A stretch of 64,000 nucleotides of DNA from DYRB01 sp963845265 (lineage in GTDB: Bacteria > Pseudomonadota > Gammaproteobacteria > Chromatiales > Chromatiaceae), in assembly GCA_963845265.1 (NCBI GenBank), contig CAWJRN010000017.1, positions 32,547 through 96,546 of the forward strand. The letters are read 5' to 3'. The notes beneath the pieces were generated by a model, which worked only from the letters and a program-made list of their open reading frames with translations, was not told where the DNA came from and ran no database searches. Position 1 is the first letter of the stretch; every line of letters starts with the position of its first letter. This document shows positions 55,791 through 63,950 of this stretch, piece by piece. The position numbers and the translations under genes are program-made.

Positions 55791-55905
55791 TATCCGCGTA
55801 ATCACGCTGCGCTGCCGACATGGCCGCCAACCCACGGGGATGCCGACCCACTGTCTACCGCCCGTCGCCGCCCCCAAGCAAATCGTCCTCTGCCGCCTTG
55901 TCCTT

Positions 55906-57609
55906 TTACTGCACCCGGAACCTGCCATTAGCGACGGCGATGCCACCGGGGGTCAACAGGCGAAATTTACCAGTCACCGCGCCTGCAGGGACCGTTGCCC
56001 TGATCTGGGTATCCGAATCAACTACAAAATCCGTATCGATATCACCCAATCGCACGATGCTGGCTCCGGTCAGCGCGGTTCCGGTAATGAAGACCTCAGT
56101 ACCCACCGGACCGGAACTCGGTGCGAAGGAATAGATTTCGGGCTTCGCGATGACCGTGAAGTTCATCGGACTTTCACCTTCACCGCCAGCGTTGCCGACC
56201 GTGATCGTACCCGAGGTGGCATCAGCTGGAACCATGGCGAACAATTTATACTCCAAGTTCGTCTGAAATTGCGCCGCAACGCCATTGAACTTGACCTCAT
56301 TGATTCCAATGAGGTTGCTGCCTATGATCGTCACAACCGTGCCGGGCGCGCCACTGGCGGGTGATATTTCGGTAATAACCGGTACCAGATCTACAACCGT
56401 GACTGAGTTCTCGAAAAAGCTCAGGACCTGGTCGTTGGCCAAGCTGAAAAACTCGTGTCTGGCAGCGGATGCCGCCAGCAAATTGTCGATCTCATGGAGA
56501 TAGTTTGCATACTCTATCGGCACCCCGGATATCGATTCCGGTTCGGCATCGGAATTATCGTCTTCGAAAGCCTCGGCCACGACATAGTTATCGGCATCAA
56601 GGAAACCGGCAGCCGACAGCCCGGCGTGAATGGCCTGCGAATCACTCTGGGTCAAACCTTCTATACCCCAGAATCGGTTGGGGTGGACCGGAGAAGGTGT
56701 ATTGAACAGCAGACGCGCCGGCACCCCGCGATCGAGCAGACTGCCGAAGTTGGTCACCGCACGACTATTATTGATAACCGTGTCGTTTTCCCCCAAGGCA
56801 TAGAAGGTGGGTACCTCAGTGGTCGCCATGGCATCGCTGTCACCGGGCGAGATATACAGTGCTTGCGCCGTAACGCTAAAGCCCAGTTCGGTGGCGGCCT
56901 GCTGCCCCAGCAACGAGACAAAAGTGCCGCCGTTGGAAACCCCAAGCAGGTAGACGGGATCATCCACCGAGATCCGACCGCGCGCGATCAAGTCGTTTCG
57001 CAGGGCGACAACGCGCTGCATATCAACATTGTCGCTGGCCGAAGGGTTCAGGTCCCAGACACGCTCGACACGATCATAACTGTCCAGTGCAACCACTGCG
57101 TGGCCGCGGCTGACGATATCGTTTACCAAGGTGCGGTTCTCGAGTTTGGTAAATTGGCATTCAGCGCAGCCCCCACGGCCATGAAACATGAACACGACAC
57201 CGGCATGTGGCTCGGGCGCATAGACCATCACGCGCGGAGCCATCCAGCGGGGGGCGTCCTTGTACTGTGCCGTGACACTTACATCTCCCGAAGGCATCAG
57301 CAAAGTCGTCTGTGCGGCATATGCATCGGCCAGCGAATCTGTATCGCCGACCCAGCGGTCAAATACCCGCAAGGGGGCATTGGCGTCGATCGGCTCACTG
57401 CTGCTCTTGTCGGGATCAGGGCTCTCGTAGGGGTTGGCCCAGATGGTGACAGTCGACGAAGCCGTGTAGTCGCCGCCTCCCGTACCATTGGTCACGCTCA
57501 GACTGAACTGAGTAGCCTGTGCGGAGACAGCCAGCGTGGTCAGGATCAACAGTACCCACAATCGAGCGATGAGGGTCACCAAGATATTGTCGGTTTTCAC
57601 TGGTTTCAT
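55906..57609 (-). CDS. Secreted alpha/beta hydrolase with C-terminal IPT/TIG domains
   Basis: A 567-residue exported protein. ATG 57609 (MKPVKTDN...) opens a long signal peptide ending near AVSAQA. A beta-rich segment (FSLSVTNGTGGGDYTASSTV) precedes an alpha/beta-hydrolase domain with GVVFMFHGRGGCAECQF and the nucleophile elbow LLGVSNGGTFVSLL (Ser in GxSxG). The last 170 residues hold two IPT/TIG immunoglobulin-like repeats (ITEISPASGAPGTVVTIIGS and YSFAPSSGPVGTEVFITGTA). The layout suits an extracellular esterase or depolymerase (PHB-depolymerase-like). GC is lower than in the core genes, consistent with acquisition. Confidence 0.8.
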   Translation of the reverse strand: MKPVKTDNILVTLIARLWVLLILTTLAVSAQATQFSLSVTNGTGGGDYTASSTVTIWANPYESPDPDKSSSEPIDANAPLRVFDRWVGDTDSLADAYAAQTTLLMPSGDVSVTAQYKDAPRWMAPRVMVYAPEPHAGVVFMFHGRGGCAECQFTKLENRTLVNDIVSRGHAVVALDSYDRVERVWDLNPSASDNVDMQRVVALRNDLIARGRISVDDPVYLLGVSNGGTFVSLLGQQAATELGFSVTAQALYISPGDSDAMATTEVPTFYALGENDTVINNSRAVTNFGSLLDRGVPARLLFNTPSPVHPNRFWGIEGLTQSDSQAIHAGLSAAGFLDADNYVVAEAFEDDNSDAEPESISGVPIEYANYLHEIDNLLAASAARHEFFSLANDQVLSFFENSVTVVDLVPVITEISPASGAPGTVVTIIGSNLIGINEVKFNGVAAQFQTNLEYKLFAMVPADATSGTITVGNAGGEGESPMNFTVIAKPEIYSFAPSSGPVGTEVFITGTALTGASIVRLGDIDTDFVVDSDTQIRATVPAGAVTGKFRLLTPGGIAVANGRFRVQ

Positions 57610-57934
57610 CCGCTTGCCTGTTGGAAACGTTGTTAGCCTCTCGCGTTCGCCCGCACCCGGATCCGTACAACTCGTGCGATTCTTGCGGAAGCGCTGACGC
57701 GCACTGGCCTCGCTCGGCACACTACAATAATGCGGTCTAACAATGGTTTTCTGGAGCGTCATTCTGGCCAGGCTCAATCTGCTCTAAACCCAATTAAGCC
57801 TGAGCCTGTTTCCTTTTGCTTTTCTCCTAGAGTGGCAGGAAAGGCTGAAGACGCCGCACCTCCGCTCCGACTGAGCGTCTTGCAGTCCCCCACAGATCGT
57901 GACGTGATCAACCGCGCCAATCACTTACATTGAT
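57610..57934. other. Non-coding stretch upstream of the secreted hydrolase
   Basis: These 325 bases show no supported gene. The hydrolase promoter should be in the part nearest 57609; no convincing -35/-10 pair was identified. Confidence 0.4.
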
Positions 57935-58330
57935 CCGATAGCGATGGGTATTCGGCAATCCCGGGTGGTTGCCGCCGAGTTCCGAGGCATCGCCGCTCTA
58001 GTTCTCGGTGTGACGGCGCTGTTTGCCCTTGCGCCCACCGCTGGTTGCGCCTGAGCCAACCTTGGCGACTTCCGGGGCATCGCCGCTCCAAGTCTCGCTG
58101 TGACGCCGCTGTTTGCCCTTGCCTCCACCGCTGGTTGCGCCTGAGCCAACCTTAGCGATCAACTGATCATTCGAAACATCCATCCCAGCGCCGAAACCCA
58201 GAGCAGCCTGACCGACACGGCGTATCGAAGGGATGCCTGACTGAACCTCTAGGTTGATCGCGGCTGCGGATAATGGAAAAGCAATCGCGGCGGAAATAGC
58301 GTAACGCGCTGCCTGACTTGACTCCTTTTT
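57935..58330 (-). pseudogene. Tandem-repeat, signal-peptide-like small protein gene, start lost or unrecognised
   Basis: On the minus strand the frame reads KKESSQAARYAISAAIAFPL then SAAAINLEVQSGIP, which looks like a signal or leader. It continues through MDVSNDQLI (ATG 58183) into a 30-residue unit AKVGSGATSGGGKGKQRRH-SETWSGDAPEV, repeated as KVGSGATSGGRKGKQRRH-TEN. A TAG at 57998-58000 replaces the unit's Trp, and SGDASEL of the unit continues beyond it. There is no ATG/GTG/TTG before the leader: an in-frame TAA lies a few codons upstream and an AGGAG sits where a start should follow. It is either decayed or affected by another base error. The function is unknown. Confidence 0.45.
57971..58150. 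repeat. 90-bp tandem repeat, two units
   Basis: The sequence repeats with a period of exactly 90 bases. GTTTGCCCTTGC occurs at 58021 and 58111, and GGCATCGCCGCTC recurs at the same spacing. The repeat encodes the 30-residue unit of the small minus-strand protein described here. Confidence 0.85.
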
Positions 58331-58499
58331 GTTGGATGATCTGCAAGCAATATGTTACGAATTGCCACGACATGTGAACGTGAGCTGATTCGCAACTCTT
58401 ATGCCACGATAAAATTCGCGCGGACCAGGCGGTAACCAGTTACCCGCCCAGGGTGCAACCCGTCCGCCGCGCCCGCTACGCTGCTAGTAGCCGCCTGAA

Positions 58500-58990
58500 A
58501 TCCGGGTCATTAGAGGCAGATCACGGATAGATGCGCCGGGATTCGCGCTGGATGGGAAACGCGGCGAACTCTTCCCACAGGGCGCTGAGGTAGACGCAGC
58601 GCATGTCGAGCACGGCACAAGCACCGGTACGTGACCCAGCGCATGCCGGAACGTCCCATGCGCTCTTTGACGACACAGCGGCGGGCCCCTTCGATGACAC
58701 CGGAGGCGATGGGCAGAGCCGTGCTCGAGGTAGACGTCGTAGGCCATGCGGTGGGCGTTGTTGTGGAAGTATCCCGCAGATGCGCTTGAGCGTCTCGCGG
58801 TGCTTGCCCTTGAGATTGCGGTGCGTGCCGAGCCAGTGCAAGGAGTGGATCACGGCGGCGATCTGGCCGTGGAGCATGCGTTGCGCCTGTGCTTTGACGA
58901 AGGCGCGGGCGGCGTCGCTGCCGTTGGGATGGAACAGGAGTGCGGCCTCCCACAGGTAACCGAGGGCGGTCCTCGCCCCGCTTGATCGAA
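58500..58990 (-). pseudogene. ISKra4-like transposase remnant
   Basis: Pieces in three frames reconstruct the C-terminal half of an ISKra4-type transposase: ALGYLWEAALLFHPNGSDAA, THRNLKGKHRETLKRICG, then HRMAYDVYLEHG, then LPIASGVIEGARR, VKERMGRSGMRW and finally LSALWEEFAAFPIQRESRR. At least three frame changes and the missing N-terminal half make it inactive. Confidence 0.65.
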
Positions 58991-59097
58991 CCATTCCCGA
59001 ACACGGGATTGTGCTTCGGATGGACCGCGTCCATGAAACAGATGACGTCTTTCTCGCCTTCGCTTTTCTTCAGTTCGTCGTACCTGGCAAGATGCAC
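58990..59097 (-). pseudogene. Fragment of an IS630-like DDE transposase
   Basis: The frame reads ARYDELKKSEGEKDVICFMD then AVHPKHNPVFGNGSIKRGED, resembling the DDE-domain FMDxVHPxHNP block of IS630-type transposases. It abuts the ISKra4-like remnant, and its upstream part ends at a hairpin (59117-59162). Confidence 0.5.
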
Positions 59098-59116
59098 TCA
59101 GACACTTGGGTCCAGG

Positions 59117-59162
59117 AGTGTCGGTGGCGTTTGCGGGGATTCGGACAAACCCCACCGACACT
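59117..59162. repeat. 46-bp near-perfect hairpin
   Basis: AGTGTCGGTGGCGTTTG pairs with CAAACCCCACCGACACT with one mismatch (17-bp stem) around a 12-base loop. It directly precedes the IS630-like fragment on that fragment's strand. Confidence 0.8.
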
Positions 59163-59426
59163 GCCCCACCCCGTCGGTCGCCCCTCCATAGAGCCGGAAA
59201 CTCCGGTAGAGCAGCGTTGTTGTTTCCCCAGGGTAGGGTGATAATTAGGACTAACGGGTAGACAGGCTCCTCGAGCGGTTGCTGCGGTTTTACTACCATC
59301 AGCTTGCCATCCGGGCCAGCCAGCCCGTATCGGATTTCCTGACACATAAGCCAGCTGGGCTTAAGCAAATGCGATCCGTGTTTGCTTATCTCATCGACTC
59401 CGTGACGACTGTAATGAGGATAGAAA

Positions 59427-60380
59427 ATGGATCACATTAGCAAGACTGCTATATCCCTAGCGCTCTCTGCTGGTCTGGCGTTTGCGGCCGTACCCGTACC
59501 GGGTATTGCGGCGGACAACGCTGAGCCCATATCCAGCGGAGCGGCAGCTACGGCTCTGAGTGCGACGCCTTGGACGCTTGAACGGATGGAAGACGCCATT
59601 CCAATGCCAATACCAATGCTAACCAGGACGGGGCCCGAGACAAAAGGAGGCACCACTCCCTGGGTCTACACCAGCTACGAAATCGTCCCCCCCGTCAAAG
59701 CGCTCTACAAACAAAAACCTTACCAATCAGTAGGCAAGTTGTTTTTCCGCAATCCCTACGACGGCCTCGACTATGTGTGCTCCGCTTCCATCGTCAACGC
59801 CCCGAACAAAGACACCGTATGGACCGCAGGTCACTGCGTCTATGAACCGGAGTCCGGCTATATGCAGGACTGGGTCTTTGTTCCCGCCCGTTTTGACAGG
59901 ACCAATCCTTACGGGACCTGGACCGCGCGCAACGCCTGGACCCCAACCGGCTGGACCAAGGGCCTTCTTGAGTACGACATGGGCGCACTCGTTATGAATA
60001 CAGGGGGTCCTGGCGGCACGTACCACGTCGGGGTTTTGGGTGGTTTCGAATTCATAGCCAATATCGACCGCGATCAGCATTTTCATGCGCGAGGATATCC
60101 TGCTGCAACTCCGTTTAACGGCGAGCGGCACCATGTCTGCGCCACCAACTGGGTCACCGACGACCAGCCCAGCGGCGATCCCGCTAACCCTAAGACTCTC
60201 GGAGTCGGATGTGATATGACGGGCGGATCGAGCGGCGGACCCTGGATCGTCGACTGGGGTACAGCAAACTACCTCAACAGCAATGTCAGCTATGGGTATG
60301 GCGGCGTTGCCGATCAGTATTACGGGCCTTATTTCGGTGATGCGGCCCAGACGCTGTATGATGTCGCGAGCGGGAACTAA
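59427..60380 (+). CDS. Secreted trypsin-like serine peptidase (S1/V8 type)
   Basis: A 317-residue exported protease. The ATG at 59427 has GAGGA upstream and opens a signal peptide ending near GIAA (about residue 29). A pro-region of some 70 residues precedes the catalytic domain. The triad is TAGHC (His136), EYDMGAL (Asp184) and GGSSGGPW (Ser269), and C118/C137 could form the usual disulfide near the active His. V8-like glutamyl endopeptidases have this arrangement. It lies between transposase debris on both sides and has a lower GC content than the core genes, suggesting it was acquired. Confidence 0.9.
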   Translation: MDHISKTAISLALSAGLAFAAVPVPGIAADNAEPISSGAAATALSATPWTLERMEDAIPMPIPMLTRTGPETKGGTTPWVYTSYEIVPPVKALYKQKPYQSVGKLFFRNPYDGLDYVCSASIVNAPNKDTVWTAGHCVYEPESGYMQDWVFVPARFDRTNPYGTWTARNAWTPTGWTKGLLEYDMGALVMNTGGPGGTYHVGVLGGFEFIANIDRDQHFHARGYPAATPFNGERHHVCATNWVTDDQPSGDPANPKTLGVGCDMTGGSSGGPWIVDWGTANYLNSNVSYGYGGVADQYYGPYFGDAAQTLYDVASGN

Positions 60381-60549
60381 GCACGTATCCCCGGCAAAGC
60401 CTGGGCTTTAAGTTTGGCGATGCCTGCATTAGGTGTTGGTCCAGTCCGGAGACGGCCTGTGGGTTCTTTTTTCAGGTCTCTCCCGCGCTTGGTTGCGCCG
60501 CGGCCTGCTGTGGATCATCCTCGGCGGGCGCCTCAGCGCGGCCGCCGCT

Positions 60550-61202
60550 CTATCTCCATCTGGGTTCCGACCCCTTGGCCAGGCTGATAGAGTGGAACAA
60601 TCGGCAACGCTACTTCAATCTCCTGGAGCGAGCCCAGGTCCGCCGCCGTGTGCTGCGCCGGTTCTCCCGTCACGGCCTGCTCGATCCCGATGACGCCCGC
60701 GACATGCTCGCCTGGGCCTAGCCGGGGCCGCTCCTGCGCCCCCGGTATGTCCCCCATCCCTAGGGGCCAACGGTGGCTTTTCGCTGGACGCATTGGTGTG
60801 CATCGCCGGCCAGAACCGGGCCGGGCTGGAACGTTTGATGCGGTACTGCGCGCGCGCGCCCTTCGCCCTTGAGCGCATCGAGCAGGTCAGCGAGCAGCCA
60901 GTCGTCTATCGTCTTCCCAAGCCCCAGGGCGACGGACGTACCGCGCTGCCCCTCACCCGCTGGAGCTCATCGACCACCTCGCCGCCCTGATTCCACCACC
61001 GCGCCGCATAAGGTGTGCTGCACCAGTAGCGCCTGGCCGCCACCATTTCGGGCGCGATGCAGACCTGGGTGACCAACCGCCACCGCCCAGGGCTTCGCCA
61101 CATACTGCCGCGGGGCCAAGCGGCCGGTCCCCAGCGCACTACCTGTGCGCCATGCTGCTCGCACACCTGTTCGAGTCCCTGCCGCTGGCTTGCCCCTGCT
61201 GC
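60550..61202 (+). pseudogene. IS91-like (Y2-type) transposase, 5' remnant, interrupted twice
   Basis: The readable parts are LLERAQVRRRVLRRFSRHGL, LDPDDARDMLAWA, then (after a 50-bp insert) NGGFSLDA, RAGLERLMRYCARAPFALER, VVYRLPKPQGDGRTALPL and finally MLLAHLFESLPLACPCC. The last two Cys belong to the C-terminal zinc motif of this transposase group. The frame is broken between PLT and the MLLAHL block, and an internal section appears shortened. A 50-bp repeat unit sits at 60720-60769, and at 61203 a serine-recombinase element begins. The N-terminal HUH domain is absent. Confidence 0.7.
60720..60769 (-). repeat. 50-bp repeat unit, third copy, inserted in the IS91-like gene
   Basis: Reverse-strand copy of the unit at 36691-36790 (it contains GGGATGGGGGACAT). 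It is flanked by GGGCC direct repeats (60715-60719 and 60765-60769). Removing 60720-60769 joins DMLAWA to NGGFSLDA in frame. Confidence 0.85.
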
Positions 61203-61221
61203 ATCACAGACTACGTATGGG

Positions 61222-61698
61222 GCTCATCAGCGCCCGACCACGCTTCGGATCACCTATCCGCCGCATCCGCTTGTCGGACAATCATTCAGCGTCGTAGGCC
61301 ATCGCCGCGAAGGCGCTCGAACCTACTGGGTAGTCGAGCTTGTCGATGGCTCGCGGATGCGCGTGCCCTCGTTCTGGACGGACCACCCGGTCAGCGACGA
61401 TCCACAGCCGCCACTGCGACTCGGAGGACGTGCCACGCCACAAGCACTGCGGAACTTGGCCCTTTTGCTCAAGCAGCTAGCGCCGGGCGCGTCGCCCGTT
61501 GATGCTCAGGTGCACCCCAACCCCATTGGAGATGCGGATGCCCGAGCAACTCTGCCTATTCGACACCCCCGAGCCCAACTGGGCGGAACAGCTGCATCGG
61601 CGACTGGACCCTCGGATCCACGATCGCCTCATCGCCATTCTGATCGAAATGGCACGGACGGCCCTGCACCCGCCAATGACCGACGCCCAGGAGTCTGA
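61222..61698 (+). CDS. DUF5372-like accessory protein of the recombinase element (start unclear)
   Basis: The open frame carries TLRITYPPHPLVGQSFSVVG, REGARTYWVVELVDGSRMRV and PSFWTDHP. This resembles the short DUF5372 proteins that accompany serine recombinases in such elements. There is no ATG, GTG or TTG in this frame between the element boundary and the conserved region, so the start is either lost, rare or affected by a base error. The C-terminal part after about 61530 overlaps the next gene and may not be real. Confidence 0.5.
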   Translation, partial: AHQRPTTLRITYPPHPLVGQSFSVVGHRREGARTYWVVELVDGSRMRVPSFWTDHPVSDDPQPPLRLGGRATPQALRNLALLLKQLAPGASPVDAQVHPNPIGDADARATLPIRHPRAQLGGTAASATGPSDPRSPHRHSDRNGTDGPAPANDRRPGV

Positions 61699-61711
61699 CC
61701 CCGATGAATAA
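61538..61711 (+). CDS. Small accessory protein of the recombinase element
   Basis: A 57-residue protein, MPEQLCLFDTPEPNWAEQLH at the start, then a helix DPRIHDRLIAILIEMARTAL and an acidic tail. ATG 61538 has GGAG six bases upstream. It overlaps the recombinase start by eight bases, a layout that implies translational coupling. The CLFD(T/D)PE-type start resembles short proteins that precede recombinases in similar three-gene elements. No biochemical role is known. Confidence 0.7.
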   Translation: MPEQLCLFDTPEPNWAEQLHRRLDPRIHDRLIAILIEMARTALHPPMTDAQESDPDE

Positions 61712-63899
61712 TGATCAGATTCGTCCCACACACTTCGCGCGATCGGCCTACGTGTATATTCGCCAATCCTCCATGCAGCAGGTCCGCCACCATACCGAGA
61801 GCCAGCACCGACAACGTCAACTCTTCCAACGCGCGGTGGCACTCGGCTGGTCCGAGGAGCAGGTGGTGGTCATTGACGAGGATCTCGGCCAATCGGCGGC
61901 CGGCAGCAGCCGGCGCAGCGGCTTCGAGCGGCTGATCGGCGAGGTTGCCGTCGGTGGTGTCGGTGTGATTCTCTCGCTGGATGCCTCGCGGATTTCACGG
62001 GCCAACAGCAGTTGGTATCATCTACTCGACATTTGTGCGATAACCCGGACACTCATTGGAGACGCCGAGGCGCTCTACGATCCATGCACTTACAATGACC
62101 GCTTATTGCTCGGGCTCAAAGGCACAATGAGTGAAGCCGAATTGCATGTCATGCAGCAGCGCCTGGTGGCCGCCGTGCGCTCCAAGGCCGAACGCGGTGA
62201 GTTTCGTTATGCCCTGCCGCCCGGCTATTACTGGGATGAAGCGGGTCGCATTCAAAAGAGTCCGGATCAACAGATCCGCACGACCATTGCGTTGATCTTC
62301 GCTCGGTTCGAACAGTTCGGCACGATCAATACGGCATTTCTCTCCCTGGCCGAGGAGGGCATCGAGGTACCCGTTCGCGACGGCGCGGGAGATCGGGTCC
62401 GTTGGCAACAGGCCAGCTATGAGGCCCTGCGCCGGGTGCTGAAGAATCCGGTCTACGCAGGGGCGTACGTCTATGGTCGGCGCCAAGTGGAGCACTGCCT
62501 CGACGCCGATCAACAGCCGCTGAAGCGCATCCGCGAGCAGCCCGACAGCCACTGGCACGTGCTGATCAAAGATCACCATGAGGGCTATATCTCTTGGGAG
62601 ACCTTCGAGCGCAATCAGCGTCGAATCGTCGCGAACCGGCGTGGCGAATCCACGCCAAGCGCACCCCGGGAAGGGGCCTCCTTGCTCCAGGGATTGGTCT
62701 TGTGTGCCCGTTGCGGGCGCGTGATGAAGGTCCAGTACACCCGTTCGCGCTATCCTCGCTATCTGTGTACACAGCCACCCGTCCAAGGCAGCGCACCGCT
62801 CTGTCAGTCGTTCGGCGCCGCACGACTGGAGCAGGCCTTCGAGCAACTGGTCTTGGAGGCCCTCGCGCCGCTGGGCATGGAGGCCATGCTCGCGGCCGAG
62901 ACGGCGTATCTGCGCGCCGATGAAGCGCAATGCGCCCTGTTGCAACAGCGTGTCGAACGGGCCCGTTACGAGGCCGATCTCGCCCGCCGTCAGTATGACG
63001 CCGTCGACCCGGGCAATCGTCTCGTGGCACGCGAGCTCGAACGTTGCTGGGAACAGACGCTCGGCGCCTTGGAAGAGGTCGAGCGGGAGGTGGCGGCGAA
63101 ACAGCAAATCTTCGAACAACCGTTGCGCGCAGAGGAGAAGGCGCGCCTGCGTCGGTTTGCCGCAGACCTACCCAACCTTTGGCACGCCCCGACCACCCGC
63201 ATCCAGGACAAAAAACGGCTCGTTCGTTGCCTCATCGAGCAGGTCGCGGTGCACGTGCCGGAGGATGAGGAACCCCTACAGGCCCGAATCCATTGGGTCG
63301 GTGGTGAAGTGACACCCATCACGGTGCCGAAAGGCCGCGTCGGCGTCCACCGCTATGCGACCGATCCGGAAATCGTCGATTTGGTTCGTCAACTGGGCCA
63401 GGAGTTTTCCGACGAACAGATCGCACGCATTCTCCAGCGCAAGGGGCTCAAGACCAGCAAAGGATTGACGTTTACCGTCCACCGTGTGACCAATTTGCGC
63501 TATACCCACAAGATCCCGGGACACACCCGTGCGAAGCTTCAACAGGCGCACATCCATACCGTCGAGCAGGCAGCCGAACGTTTGGGCATCAGCCGCCGCA
63601 CGGTGGTTCATTGGATCGAGCTCGGGCTGCTGAAGGGGTCACAGATCATGCCCGGGGCACCTTGGCGGGTTGAGCTGACCGACGAGGTCTGCCGGCGCCT
63701 CAAGACCGGCGACGCCCCGCAGGGTTGGCTGACCCTGAAAGCCGCCGCCGAAGCCTTGGGCGTCAGCCAGCAGACCGTGGTCAAGAAGCTCAACACCGGC
63801 GAACTCGAAGGCATTCGCGTTCAGGCGGGAGCCCGCACCGCCTGGCGAATCAAAGTTGATTCAAAGGGTTGCGACGGACAGCAGACCTTGTTCGATTGA
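61704..63899 (+). CDS. Large serine recombinase with two C-terminal helix-turn-helix modules
   Basis: A 731-residue site-specific recombinase. The N-terminal resolvase domain begins AYVYIRQSSMQQVRHHTESQ, where Ser22 of YxRxS is the nucleophile; GVILSLDASRISRANSSW is the second resolvase motif. The recombinase domain follows (RYALPPGYYWDE, VLKNPVYAGAYVYGR), then a zinc ribbon (LCARCGRVMKV...YLCTQ...LCQ) and a coiled-coil region near residues 410-470. The end carries two MerR/excisionase-like HTH modules (TVEQAAERLGISRRTVVHWI and TLKAAAEALGVSQQTVVKKL). It presumably moves the surrounding element. The coding region is intact. Confidence 0.93.
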   Translation: MNNDQIRPTHFARSAYVYIRQSSMQQVRHHTESQHRQRQLFQRAVALGWSEEQVVVIDEDLGQSAAGSSRRSGFERLIGEVAVGGVGVILSLDASRISRANSSWYHLLDICAITRTLIGDAEALYDPCTYNDRLLLGLKGTMSEAELHVMQQRLVAAVRSKAERGEFRYALPPGYYWDEAGRIQKSPDQQIRTTIALIFARFEQFGTINTAFLSLAEEGIEVPVRDGAGDRVRWQQASYEALRRVLKNPVYAGAYVYGRRQVEHCLDADQQPLKRIREQPDSHWHVLIKDHHEGYISWETFERNQRRIVANRRGESTPSAPREGASLLQGLVLCARCGRVMKVQYTRSRYPRYLCTQPPVQGSAPLCQSFGAARLEQAFEQLVLEALAPLGMEAMLAAETAYLRADEAQCALLQQRVERARYEADLARRQYDAVDPGNRLVARELERCWEQTLGALEEVEREVAAKQQIFEQPLRAEEKARLRRFAADLPNLWHAPTTRIQDKKRLVRCLIEQVAVHVPEDEEPLQARIHWVGGEVTPITVPKGRVGVHRYATDPEIVDLVRQLGQEFSDEQIARILQRKGLKTSKGLTFTVHRVTNLRYTHKIPGHTRAKLQQAHIHTVEQAAERLGISRRTVVHWIELGLLKGSQIMPGAPWRVELTDEVCRRLKTGDAPQGWLTLKAAAEALGVSQQTVVKKLNTGELEGIRVQAGARTAWRIKVDSKGCDGQQTLFD

Positions 63900-63950
63900 C
63901 AGTCACCAGCCATTCTATGAGATGACTTAGTATGCGACACACATCCCGAA

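Noticed and set aside
55672..56364. 230-residue plus-strand frame opposite the secreted hydrolase
   Set aside because: Its first part is the last piece of the MazF-like remnant and the rest is antisense to the hydrolase.
57971..58150. CRISPR array
   Set aside because: Only two units of 90 bases with no spacer structure, and no cas gene; it is a coding tandem repeat.
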